This document shows, piece by piece, positions 24,393-33,382 of a DNA stretch of 64,000 bases (position 1 is its first letter; every line of letters begins with the position of its first letter). The stretch comes from Skeletonema tropicum. Taxonomy: Eukaryota; Bacillariophyta; Thalassiosirophyceae; Thalassiosirales; Thalassiosiraceae. Under the pieces are notes generated by a model. It saw only the letters and a program-made list of their open reading frames with translations. It searched no databases and was not told where the DNA came from. A program made the translations under genes and the position numbers. The DNA lies in the NCBI GenBank assembly GCA_037178625.1, contig CM074128.1, forward strand, positions 1,612,001 through 1,676,000. The letters run 5' to 3'.

Positions 24393-25018
24393 TGTGATGG
24401 TGATGGTGAAATATCATCAACTTGGAACAAGCTTCGAAAGGTATTATCCCCGTCGCCGCCGTCGCCATCATCGTCAGGTAACAAGATACTACTTGGGATA
24501 GGTGGGACACTCTTTCTCCTTCCTCATCTTGCCATCATCCTCAGCTTACCACCAGTTCTGCAGCGAAGAGGAGCACCATATCTCCCAACCTTCGGCAATA
24601 AAATGGATATCATGTTTGATTTGGACAGAAGACATGTTTCATCATCATCATCATCATCATCATCACCTTCATTATTGAAATTTGTGGATTTAGGTTCAGG
24701 TGATGGCCGAGTTGTATTCCGTGCGGCACGAGAAGGCATATTTCATAAATCAGTGGGCTATGAAATCAATCCTGCATTACACATGTGGGTCAAGTTTCGA
24801 CAGATGATAACGCCAAAGTATTGGCCCACAACAAAGTTTTATTTGGGTGTTTATGCAGTGTATGGATTGTACCCTATTATGGATCGACTGGGCAAGAAAT
24901 TACAACAAGAACAAAAGCCACAGGTTCCTTTGTTGTATCATATGTATTTGAGATCCCAAATTGGAAGGCAGTATGTAGTACTGCGAGTGCAAACAGTCAG
25001 GGAAAAGACGTTTACTGA
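24393..25018 (+). pseudogene. FAM173/ATPSCKMT-type lysine methyltransferase, disrupted
   Basis: Family members are small membrane-anchored mitochondrial lysine N-methyltransferases. Reading frame 24393 onward gives a membrane segment (ILLGIGGTLFLLPHLAIIL), the family-like PPVLQRRGAPYLPTFGNKMD, then SAM motif I (FVDLGSGDGRVVF) and SVGYEINP, and later AVYGLYPIMDRLGKKL. About ten residues expected between FYLG and AVYGLYP (a DLW-type segment) are missing. After QQEQK the homology jumps to another frame (ATGSFVVSYVFEIPNW), consistent with loss of one A in an A run near 24915. No ATG precedes the membrane segment in frame. The gene is therefore broken, or the assembly has errors. An in-frame ATG at 24603 would give a protein lacking the anchor. 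Confidence 0.7.
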
Positions 25019-25104
25019 ATGTTATAAATCTATCATGAACAAGACAAAAGACAACAAATGTGTTCAGTTATGTTGTATGAGTAGGATAATTTCTTGCATC
25101 ACTG

Positions 25105-26700
25105 CTATTCATGAACAGTGTGTGAGAGAAAACATGACCACTCATCGTCATCGCAAGCACGCATACTAAGCTGATTTCCAAGAGTTGTTGTGGAAATTCC
25201 ACGGAGAGCGGCGGCGAATACCATTGTACCTTCGTCATTGGTGAGAACAGTAGTCTCAGCTAATCTCATCGCATTGCTTTGCTGCTGAAATACTGACAAT
25301 TCTTGCTTATTTGCATCATATTCCATGCCAAATACAAGCTCTTTTTCTCTGCACTTGATCTCTTCTTCAATGAAAAATTCATGAGCCCATGAGACCGAAT
25401 CATTCTTTCGGCGTAGGATTCCAATTGACCCGGGTTGATAGCTGGTGTCGTCACATTTGCAATAGTAACGAACAATAACTCGAAGAATTCCATATTCCAA
25501 TATCTTTTGAGCGGAGAAGATTGCGACTTGTTCTCTTGTTTGATCTGCCGTTGTCTTTGTTAAAAGAACATTACCCCCTCTCATCGTGATACCAGAATCA
25601 TTAGAGCAGGATGTGATTACAGTAGTGAAATCTGCCCAAAAATCATCCTCATCCTGTTCATAGATCTCAGTGTAGATGCGATCAAAAGCAAGTTGACTTG
25701 GGTTCCTCATGTACCTAATTGTCGCACCTGTATCACCAGCCTTGATTTGAAAGTCAAAGTAGTATATACTTTTAACAAGAGCCTCAATCCGATGCAAAAC
25801 AGAAACCCAAGTCTTCTTTCAATCTTCAAGAGAATAAGCAGTGTCACTTTTTCCCTCTGCATACACACTTATCAGATCTCCCAAACACTCGCATGCATGA
25901 AAATGAAGAGGTCCAGGTGGTAATTGATCACGAATGCTCATGACAATATCCTTTGATACACTCTCAACCTTTTTCCAAATAGAGACCTGAGTCTGGCCAA
26001 ATGAGATGAGGTCATCTGAGCCTAAACACTCAATAATAGGATCCAACAACTCATTCGGGAGTGGAAACAATGGGTTGTGTAATCTTTTCAATTCAACAAT
26101 CTCACTTGACACAAGATTGTTATCACAATTGGCGTAACTACATGTAAAGTGATGCTTCAGAATGGAACGCAACTCAAGGCAATTGATACAAATTCGAGTA
26201 GCACGGGGGACAACAGTTTCGTTTGGATTTGAAGAATCACGCCGTCGTTGGAACAATTCCATTTCGGAGAAGAACTCCATCCCTCTACATTCGAGACAGG
26301 CAGAATCGTTCCAAGCATAATCTGTCGTCTCAACTAGCTTGATAGAGCAATGTTCATCGCATGCAATGATCCCACATATTCCGCAGCATCGAACACGTCC
26401 AGTTGAGACATTATCGATAATGCACATTTCACAGACTCGTAGGGATTGTAACTGTCGTCGCTCATTATCTCCCCAACAACTACAGGTGCGCATAGGAGCA
26501 GGTTGTAAGGGAGGAAAACATGATGAGGAGGAGGTTTCTTCCTCGTCACCAACAAATCGACGGTAGGAGCGCCTCCCGGTGATAGATTGACACAGACGAC
26601 AAGCGCCAATTTCATTCAGCTCGGGAATACGCTGTCGTCGCTTCCGCTCTAGGATTTCATGCAGTGGCATTGTTTTGTCAAGCAACGCTCTCTCTTTCAT
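25105..26700 (-). CDS. F-box protein with Cys-rich N-terminal region; one in-frame TGA at 25819-25821
   Basis: ATG at 26700. The frame stays open to 25822, meets one TGA, and continues in the same frame to 25105, giving 293 plus about 238 residues. The N-terminal half has many cysteine pairs (CRLC, CSC, CEMC, CCGIC, CLEC, CINC), probably zinc-binding. An F-box follows: PLPNELLDPIIECL, SDDLISF, IWKKVESVSKDI. F-box proteins recruit targets to SCF ubiquitin ligases through Skp1. The part after the TGA (starting KKTWVSVLHRIEALV) has no known domain but stays open over 238 codons, so the TGA either lies in a short unrecognised intron (a GTGTGTATG...GAAAGAAG stretch would remove it), is a recent nonsense mutation, or is an error. 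Function in target choice is unknown. Confidence 0.6.
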
Positions 26701-26770
26701 TGATTGAATGATGTTGTAATTGAAATTGGAACCGTAGACCTACGATAGGAATTAGTACATCAAAAGCTCA

Positions 26771-26812
26771 CAGCCGACAGCCGACAGCCGACAGCCGACA
26801 GCCGACAGCCGA
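26771..26812. repeat. (CAGCCGA)6 heptamer microsatellite
   Basis: Six perfect copies of CAGCCGA upstream of the F-box gene start and of the truncated start at 26869, in the divergent promoter region. Confidence 0.9.
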
Positions 26813-26868
26813 ACAAAAACAATCAACGTGACGCTCCGAAAGACTCCAGTAAAAACAGCACTGCAAAT

Positions 26869-26949
26869 ATGGGCAAGAAACAACCTTCCTCTAATCCTCA
26901 AGCAGCGGCGGCGGCGGCAGTAACAGATGAGGGTGACCAAAAGGTCTGA
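26869..26949 (+). pseudogene. beheaded gene: N-terminal coding fragment run into satellite remnant
   Basis: ATG at 26869 opens a 26-codon frame MGKKQPSSNPQ followed by six Ala and VTDEGDQKV, then TGA. The composition (basic start, alanine run, acidic end) looks like a real N-terminus, and the position mirrors the start of the divergent F-box gene. Immediately after it, satellite-related sequence begins (GTGGCGATGCTGCGACCTC at 26961). I infer that the body of a gene was lost or displaced when the satellite island arose. It could also be a functionless short ORF. Confidence 0.35.
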
Positions 26950-26954
26950 TCATC

Positions 26955-27330
26955 TAGCATGTGGCGATGCTGCGACCTCAGATCTGAGAGGTCCAATTGG
27001 CTGGCCCACAGCACCACATTCCACCACAACGTACCTATCGTCGTCACTGCGGGCATGAGCCGCTTCTAGTGGTCCATTATACTTTGTGGGGATATAGTAG
27101 AAACACATTTGCACTGCTCAGACGGATAGCATACGTGTTGGCGATGCTGCGACCTCGTAGCTGATCTGAGAGGTCCAAGTCGAAAGTCCAATTTTTAAAA
27201 TGCATTTCTTTGGGTTGTTTCTATAGGCCCATCTTTTTTGGAGTTGATAGTATCGAAACACATTGTTACTGCCCAGACGGATGGCTTGTAATCAAGCTTA
27301 TCTGTAACCTCTTTGATTACCTGTCGTATG
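26955..27330. repeat. degenerate satellite island (about two units)
   Basis: Landmarks of the 184-bp unit recur: CAGATCTGAGAGGTCCAA (26981), GCATGAGCCGCTTCTAGTGG (27052), GCTCAGACGGATAGC (27116), CTCGTAGCTGATCTGAGAGG (27154). The following copy is poorer. The variant form (CTGAGAGG, GGTCCATTATACTTT) matches the decayed left edge at 9.7-10.2 kb better than the core array, so both belong to an older generation of the repeat. Confidence 0.8.
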
Positions 27331-27696
27331 TCTAGTCGATTTTTGTTTAGGTTAGGCAGCTCCATCTCTATCTTCATCCATCCAATCGGTTATGTTCATT
27401 GGGTCACCATAGATTAGAAGGAGCTTCAATTACAGGCATCATTTGTTTTTGTCCTTTAGATAATACTCAACTGCTTTTTGTCCGGAGGAGGTCAATGCTT
27501 CATTACGTACTTATGCTATTGCTCTGTATCTAGCTTTAGTTTTTCCATGAAGTTAGTGCCTGTGGTCGCGAAAGTATCAAGCGAAAGTGTTCGTTAGGCG
27601 AAAGCTTTTTGAAATTTTGCAGCTTTTGTCCAACCATCAACCAAAACATACACCACCACAATCGAATCCATACTTAATAATTGCGTTCATGTCTGT
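27331..27696. other. intergenic, upstream region of PUB-domain gene
   Basis: No gene or repeat was recognised. It presumably holds the promoter of the gene at 27697. Confidence 0.4.
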
Positions 27697-28383
27697 ATGT
27701 CTGTGAGCTGCATGATGTTTGGGAACGATAGAAATAATGACTTTGGGGAGAACTCCAACGACGAATGTTTTATGTGCGGTGAAGCGTGGCATGAAGGCAA
27801 AAAAGGCTGGGTGCTCTGCGATACTACCGATTGTGAAAACACAGTGTGTCAAAATTGCACATCTCTGCTTTCCTTATCAGTAAGCGAGCTATTTTATTGC
27901 CCCTTGTGCGCAGGTTCAGGGAACTCAGCGGCAGCAACTGCTGGAGCAACAGTGGTTTCTGCTGTAGCAGCTTGTTCCGAATTAGTGAAGCTGCCTCTCT
28001 CATTCAAAGCTACACAAAAGATACTTTCCAACCTACTCAAATCTCCAGACGCAGCAAAGTATAGAAAATTGCGAATTGCGGAGAACAAAAAGGTTAAGGA
28101 ACTACTAGATTATGAACCCGTGCTCAATATATTGACATCAATTGGTTTTGCACGGAAGCACTGTCCGAGAGAGTTGAAAAGTGAGATTGCAACAGGAACT
28201 ACAGCACTGCCTACAGAAGAAGTGCTGATTTTAGAAGGAGAAGTCCCAACTTCACAAATACGAGAATTACTGGATGTCCTCGAAGGGCTTGCTCCAACAC
28301 AAACTGCGAATAATCAAGTCAGTGAAAGTAAACGCCAAGCTGACGATGAAACAGCTAATGACGCAAAGAAGCAACGAAAATGA
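27697..28383 (+). CDS. zinc-finger plus PUB/PUG-domain protein
   Basis: Single exon, 228 residues. Residues about 24-72 form a PHD/RING-like cysteine cluster (CFMCGEAWHEG, GWVLCDTTDC, VCQNC, FYCPLCAG). Residues about 103-152 read as a PUB/PUG domain (ATQKILSNLLKSPDAAKYRK, then LLDYEPVLNILTSIGF), the module that binds the C-terminal tail of p97/Cdc48 in PNGase, UBXD1 and HOIP. The C-terminus is basic and may be a nuclear signal (KKQRK). Together this suggests an adaptor linking p97 to a ubiquitin or chromatin signal. An alternative start at the MM six residues in is possible. It is convergent with the RING gene, 118 bp between stops. Confidence 0.7.
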   Translation: MSVSCMMFGNDRNNDFGENSNDECFMCGEAWHEGKKGWVLCDTTDCENTVCQNCTSLLSLSVSELFYCPLCAGSGNSAAATAGATVVSAVAACSELVKLPLSFKATQKILSNLLKSPDAAKYRKLRIAENKKVKELLDYEPVLNILTSIGFARKHCPRELKSEIATGTTALPTEEVLILEGEVPTSQIRELLDVLEGLAPTQTANNQVSESKRQADDETANDAKKQRK

Positions 28384-28501
28384 AGATTCATATCAAATCA
28401 TGAACTAATGCAGACGTTCAGAAATCTTGTCAGCAACGCATTCATATCAATTGGAGATAGAATTACAATACCAGTTACATGTACAAATCCCATTCAATCA
28501 T

Positions 28502-29965
28502 TTAATTTGCCTCTCCACCATGCTCCTCTGCAGGAGGCTTTTTGTACATGCCAACGTCAGCTTTGCATACAGGGCAACAAGCAACTCGCTTTAACCACTG
28601 ATCTATGCAACCTTTGTGGAATGTATGTGGACAGGATAGTGATTTAATTTCTTCCCCCGCCTGGTAGTCTTCAAGACAAATATTACATGTCCCCATATCA
28701 ATTTCGGGTTTCTCCTTAGCGCTTTCACTACCATCGTCAGCTTTACCAGATGCTGATTTCTCGTCAGAGCTGCCACCAAGTTGTCCACCTGATCCAACAA
28801 TTTTAACAGGATATGAATCAATCACTGCTTGTGATGCCTCTCTTCCCTCCAATCCCGAGCCAAATCTTTCTAGCAAGTCCTCAAACGTTGCTTCTGGTTC
28901 GATGATAACATGACTTCCATGCGAAAATGGGCGATTGAAGCTCGCCCTAAGAAGCAGCTGCAGAAAGGTGCGCTCGATCTGTTCCTGACCATCGGTAGCC
29001 GCGCGTCCTGGAAGATGACCTGTACTATAACGCAAGCGAATGACTCGCGTAACACCATCCCTATTGGTGGATGCACCAGTGATAAAGTTCTCTCCTCTGT
29101 GAACACGCATCGTATTAGGTGGCAATTCTGCACTGCGATCCAGCAGCATCTCTCTTTCGCTCTCTTCCAAATGTTCGCCCCTCCTCGCTCTCATCCTATC
29201 AATGAACATGCCGCTTGCAGCGCCGGTGATTCCTCCTATGATTAACCCCCCTACACCTCCAACAACTGACCCGACCATTGCACCATTTATAGCTCCATTC
29301 ACAATTCTATTCCCTGTGCTAAGAGTGCTCATAGTTGAGTAATAGGTTATGTTGCTACCATTGAGAGCGTCACTAGAAATTCTATTCGTCGTAGCCCTAT
29401 TCCTTCGTGCGAGGGCTGCAGGATCGTTTGAATTGTTGCTGTTGGCGTGACGAGGTCGCCTACACGCTTCACACATCAGATGATGACCTTCATTGATCAA
29501 TGTACATCGAGTACATCGCCATTGACCTTCCCTAAGCTGTGCTGTGTCTGTGTTGTCTGATTGTGATGTTTGTCGATTTGATTGCTGAAAAGAACGATGA
29601 GAAGACATAACAGCTGCATTGACAATATCCCATTCGCTGTCACTGCCGCCTCTAGTTAAAAAACTGTTCGTAAGATTTGTGGCATTGGATTCCCTGCGAC
29701 TGGAAACTCTGCGGTTGGCTGAGCTGTCGTTGGAATCGTTGGAATGTTCTTCCTGTTGCTGCGGCTCATCAGTTATTTGTTCCGCAGCCTCCGGTGTGTT
29801 TGTGGGTTCCGGTTGAGGTGACGTATCATTTACATGCACGCGGTTGCATCGAGCACTGTGGACGTCAAAATTTGCTGTCGGGACGCTTCGTTGACAGTTT
29901 GGGCAAGTGGTCATGTCCATTGTGCCCTCTTCTTGTGGGGAGCCTTGAGTAGATGTGGATGCCAT
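28502..29965 (-). CDS. RING-H2 E3 ubiquitin ligase with RanBP2 zinc finger and glycine-zipper segment
   Basis: Single exon, 487 residues. From the N-terminus: a C2HC finger (CPNCQRSVPTANFDVHSARC), a Ser/Asn/Gln-rich linker, a RanBP2-type finger (WRCTRCTLINEG...CEACRRPR) of the kind that often binds ubiquitin, and a Gly/Ala-rich stretch (GAMVGSVVGGVGGLIIGG) that could be a membrane hairpin. A C-terminal RING-H2 follows with C-x2-C, H-x2-H-type ligands (CNICLEDY, CPHTFHKGCIDQWL, CCPVCK). The RING predicts E3 ligase activity. The double set of zinc fingers with a glycine-zipper is an uncommon layout. It lies beside the PUB-domain and F-box genes. Confidence 0.85.
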   Translation of the reverse strand: MASTSTQGSPQEEGTMDMTTCPNCQRSVPTANFDVHSARCNRVHVNDTSPQPEPTNTPEAAEQITDEPQQQEEHSNDSNDSSANRRVSSRRESNATNLTNSFLTRGGSDSEWDIVNAAVMSSHRSFQQSNRQTSQSDNTDTAQLREGQWRCTRCTLINEGHHLMCEACRRPRHANSNNSNDPAALARRNRATTNRISSDALNGSNITYYSTMSTLSTGNRIVNGAINGAMVGSVVGGVGGLIIGGITGAASGMFIDRMRARRGEHLEESEREMLLDRSAELPPNTMRVHRGENFITGASTNRDGVTRVIRLRYSTGHLPGRAATDGQEQIERTFLQLLLRASFNRPFSHGSHVIIEPEATFEDLLERFGSGLEGREASQAVIDSYPVKIVGSGGQLGGSSDEKSASGKADDGSESAKEKPEIDMGTCNICLEDYQAGEEIKSLSCPHTFHKGCIDQWLKRVACCPVCKADVGMYKKPPAEEHGGEAN

Positions 29966-30335
29966 TGTATTTGTACCTACTTATGTATGAAATGGTTTTT
30001 GTGTCATGGTCAAAAAGAAAAAATCAAGATCCGAAGTCATCGTGACGTGAACGCAACCTGCTCGTGCGAGAAAGAGAGCGAGAACTCAAAAAGAAGGAGA
30101 TGAGCGAGCGAGCACGACTGCCTTAGTTGGGAGTCTTTTAGAAACGGTCACCTCAATCAGCACAGGCACATACAGGATGTCGGTGAATAAAGATGGTCAT
30201 GGACTTGATGAATTGGTAGCCTACAGATAATATAACAGAAATTTTAAAGCTGTTGCTTGATGTAATGAATGCAAAGTACATCCTTACTTATTGTCACTCA
30301 AGAAGGTCTTAGCAACACACAAAGTCAAACTGAAA
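29966..30335. other. intergenic, no gene seen
   Basis: Upstream region of the RING gene and 3' side of the PsbP-domain gene. It contains TAACAGAAATTTTAAAG near 30233, also found at 9451 behind the copper ATPase; no other recognised feature. Confidence 0.4.
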
Positions 30336-31334
30336 CTAAACTAACTTAAAGCTCTTGGCAATCTGGCGCAAACTGTCATCAGCTTCTCCAACCCAAGCTC
30401 TGTCCAAAGACACAACTGTGAGTGTGACAAATGCATCCCCAGCAATATTTCCAGCAATGACCGAAATTGCACGAAGAGGAGGTGCTCTGTCTCCGCGATC
30501 TACTGTGTACTCAAACTGATAAATGGATATGTTGTTCTCTCCTCGCACCTCTTCAAATGATGATATCAAAGTTGTGGGTTTCCTTGGACCAAATTTATTT
30601 GACAGCAGGATTTCTGCAGCTGCTTTTGGGTCGCTACCAAGCGTTCCCTTTAACGTAAAATCTTTGACTGAATTGATAATGACTGAAACATTGGTGTCTC
30701 TGTTCGATAATCCCCATTTATCAGTTTTCCCTGGTGGTCCATACGCTGCATCTGGTAACACACCCATCTGATCTGCCTTCATTGAGTAATCTAACACTTT
30801 TGCCCTTCGCTGAGCTTGCGCAAGCGCCAGCGACGTATCAGCAACCCAATCTTTTGGTATTACAAATGAGCATTTACCCTGACCAACATCACCTCTGACA
30901 GTAACACGCTTGTAGTCCCCGCGAGGATAAAATGAATCCAATCCAGTTTTCTCCGCAAAGCTTTCGGGTAGTGTCGACAGTAGATTGCTTGTAACTCCAA
31001 AGAAATTTGCTGCAAGAGCGATAAAGCTAGAAGTTACAACAGATAGAAAGACCCTACGAGGGGATGTTCCCATCATTCTCATCATATCTAGAGGAGACGG
31101 ATCGTTACGTTTTAGTTGATTTTCTATTCTTGGTCTTTGCACGGGTTCTGAAGTAGTAATTGCCGACGTTGCTTCATCTGCCGACGCTTCATCTTCCGAT
31201 GACATAAAAAAACGACATGACGAATGTGGTCGATAACGAAGTGAGGTTATTGATGTTGCTGCCGGCGACGCCTGAAAGCCTTCAACGACCGACGCTCCAC
31301 ACAAGAGAAGAGGAACGGTAGACAATAACATCAT
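30336..31334 (-). CDS. PsbP-domain protein targeted to the thylakoid lumen
   Basis: Single exon, 332 residues. A hydrophobic signal peptide ends at VVEG|F (F20), the phenylalanine junction needed to cross the secondary plastid membranes. A transit-peptide-like stretch follows, and then a second, twin-arginine signal (SPRRVFLSVV, R93-R94, then hydrophobic to about 113), pointing to Tat export into the thylakoid lumen. The mature part begins near residue 130 and has the PsbP fold signature (SFYPRGDYKRV, GKCSFVIPKDWVAD, then NVSVIINSV and YQFEYTV). Such proteins assist photosystem II or I assembly or NDH; which one cannot be told. The bipartite-plus-Tat leader is the strongest evidence that the organism has a red-derived complex plastid. 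Confidence 0.85.
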   Translation of the reverse strand: MMLLSTVPLLLCGASVVEGFQASPAATSITSLRYRPHSSCRFFMSSEDEASADEATSAITTSEPVQRPRIENQLKRNDPSPLDMMRMMGTSPRRVFLSVVTSSFIALAANFFGVTSNLLSTLPESFAEKTGLDSFYPRGDYKRVTVRGDVGQGKCSFVIPKDWVADTSLALAQAQRRAKVLDYSMKADQMGVLPDAAYGPPGKTDKWGLSNRDTNVSVIINSVKDFTLKGTLGSDPKAAAEILLSNKFGPRKPTTLISSFEEVRGENNISIYQFEYTVDRGDRAPPLRAISVIAGNIAGDAFVTLTVVSLDRAWVGEADDSLRQIAKSFKLV

Positions 31335-31579
31335 TGCAAATACTTCTAATTATGAAGACATTGTCGAGCGCATCAATCGGCAACACCAACTGAGAAGAGG
31401 AAAAGAGTTTTTCAAAAAGGACATGAACATACATAGGAATTAGTACTCATTAATGCGCCAGCACACATGCGGTAAGTTGTTGATGTGCGTCAGCCAGCAG
31501 CCAGAGCGAGCCATTTCTTATGTAGAGAAGTAATACGAAAACAAAACAACACAAGAGACTGTTATCGACCACCTAAACA

Positions 31580-33202
31580 ATGAAAGTCACCGTCATCGGC
31601 TTGGGTGCCATGGGTGGCGGAATGGCTCGCTCGCTGCTCCGATCGTCTTCAATCTCTCAAGTATCCGGATTTGATCTATCCAAACAGCTTGTCCAGTCAT
31701 TCTACGACGAAGCCTATGCTGCTGGCAAATCTACAGCTTCGCTACCATCTGAGTTGACTGTAGAAGAGTTTGTGGATGATACTACAGATGTCGTGTTGAT
31801 AGTTTTGGTGAATGAAGCACAATGCGAGTCGGTCTGCAATAACTTGGTTTCCATCATGAGGGAGGGTTCATGCGTAATAGTTTCATCAACGGTGTCAGCT
31901 GCCTGGTCTAAATCTGCAGAAGCGAAATTCGCAGAGAAGAAGATCCAATTTTGTGACTGCCCAATCAGCGGTGGTTCTGTTAGAGCGTTGAATGGAGAGA
32001 TTACAATTATGGCTTCTGGAGAACCAACCTCGCTAGAATATATTGATCCAATTTTACAAGCTATGGGAAAAGAGATTCATATAATTGAGGGAGGAGTTGG
32101 TATGGGAAGCACTGTGAAGATGGTCCACCAACTACTCGCGGGAGTTCATATTGTTGTTGCCGCTGAGGCTCTTGCACTAGCTGCAAAGGCTGGATTAGAT
32201 GTAAATCAAATGTATGACATTGTCACAGGAGCTGCCGGAAATAGCTGGATGTTTGGTGATAGAGGCCAACGGATGATTGACAACCCAAATGATGACGTCA
32301 AGAGTGCACTTGCAATCTTTGTCAAGGATCTTGATATCGTTTACAATGAGTCTAGAAGACTTCAGGCCCCTGTACCATTAGCAGCGTGTGCTTTGCAACA
32401 GTTCATCAGTGGAGCGAGCCTTGGCCTATCGAAAAAAGACGATTCTAGTGTCGTCAAGGTGTACGAAACTTTAACTGGTGTGTCTGTGAGTGAATCAAGT
32501 GCAAAAGCTACAGCCATTGAAGGTGACAATGTTGGCGATTTATGGATTCACCCGGATGGAACAAAAGAAAAGATTGTCGAAGTTGCCGACGAGAAAGAGC
32601 ATCATCTTATCCTGTCAAATGAATACACAAGAGTATTGAAAGTGACATTACCAGCAAAAGGCACGACATGGGCGCATCGTCACGCCGAGGACAGCCTCTA
32701 CTTCTTTTTAGTTGAAGGTGGTTTGAATGTGATCAATCACGTTCTCGGTAATGACCCCATGTGCGATTGCATGGAATTTGGGGAGGTAAGATATGGCACA
32801 CACAAAACAGACAAACCACTTGTGCACAAAATCACCAATATGAACGACGTAACGATGCTATGTATTGATGCGGAAGTCATTAAGAAACCTCCAGTGACGA
32901 GCCCCTTCCCTCTCGTTGCAGATCACCACACTTTGATAAAGACACGAGATCGCTGTAGGGTGTACAGCCTTTTATTAGAGCCAGGACAATCGACCACTGT
33001 CAGCTATAATTTCTTTTACCTCAGCGTTGTGTTGAAACGGTCCCAAATTAAGATATCTCTTGGAGATTCTTCAGGACATAATATTTCCTGGGATAAATCA
33101 TCAGCCATTGGAGACGTGGAATGGTGTTCACCTACTCTGAATTTAACCATTACAAACGTTGGAAGTAGCACCTTTGAGCAATATATTGCAGAGTGGAGGT
33201 AA
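31580..33202 (+). CDS. beta-hydroxyacid dehydrogenase (3-HIBADH/threonate-dehydrogenase-like) fused to a cupin-like domain
   Basis: Single exon, 540 residues. Residues 1-305 are an NAD(P)-dependent 3-hydroxyisobutyrate-dehydrogenase-family enzyme: VIGLGAMGGGMA nucleotide loop, substrate-binding DCPISGGSVRALNGE (about 125), catalytic-Lys region GSTVKMVHQLLAGVH (about 175-190), and AGNSWMF plus FVKDLDI in the second domain. The HQLLAGVH and AGNSWMF signatures lean toward the L-threonate dehydrogenase-like branch. Residues about 330-540 form a second module: LSNEYTRVLKVTLPAKG, WAHRHAEDSLYFFLVEGG (about 364-381) and a later LLEPGQSTTV, typical of cupin beta barrels with a metal-binding H-x-H. I do not know another protein with this pairing; the cupin may act on the same or a product acid. 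Convergent with the 58-residue-repeat gene. Confidence 0.8.
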   Translation: MKVTVIGLGAMGGGMARSLLRSSSISQVSGFDLSKQLVQSFYDEAYAAGKSTASLPSELTVEEFVDDTTDVVLIVLVNEAQCESVCNNLVSIMREGSCVIVSSTVSAAWSKSAEAKFAEKKIQFCDCPISGGSVRALNGEITIMASGEPTSLEYIDPILQAMGKEIHIIEGGVGMGSTVKMVHQLLAGVHIVVAAEALALAAKAGLDVNQMYDIVTGAAGNSWMFGDRGQRMIDNPNDDVKSALAIFVKDLDIVYNESRRLQAPVPLAACALQQFISGASLGLSKKDDSSVVKVYETLTGVSVSESSAKATAIEGDNVGDLWIHPDGTKEKIVEVADEKEHHLILSNEYTRVLKVTLPAKGTTWAHRHAEDSLYFFLVEGGLNVINHVLGNDPMCDCMEFGEVRYGTHKTDKPLVHKITNMNDVTMLCIDAEVIKKPPVTSPFPLVADHHTLIKTRDRCRVYSLLLEPGQSTTVSYNFFYLSVVLKRSQIKISLGDSSGHNISWDKSSAIGDVEWCSPTLNLTITNVGSSTFEQYIAEWR

Positions 33203-33382
33203 TAGAATAACAAGCATGTTCATATACAAGTGTTTGATACACGCTACGGCTCTCTCTCTAGTTGTTAAACAAAAACGGTGCTCTGAACTCGAACAACAGC
33301 AGGAGATGTCTTTGAAATTCTGATCAAGAAAGTATTCGAGTCGCCTACGTTGACTCTGTTAAATTAAGTATGTATTACAATT

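Noticed and set aside
28910..29245. 111-residue plus-strand ORF opposite the RING gene
   Set aside because: Shadow of the RING-H2 gene, without motif or supporting start.
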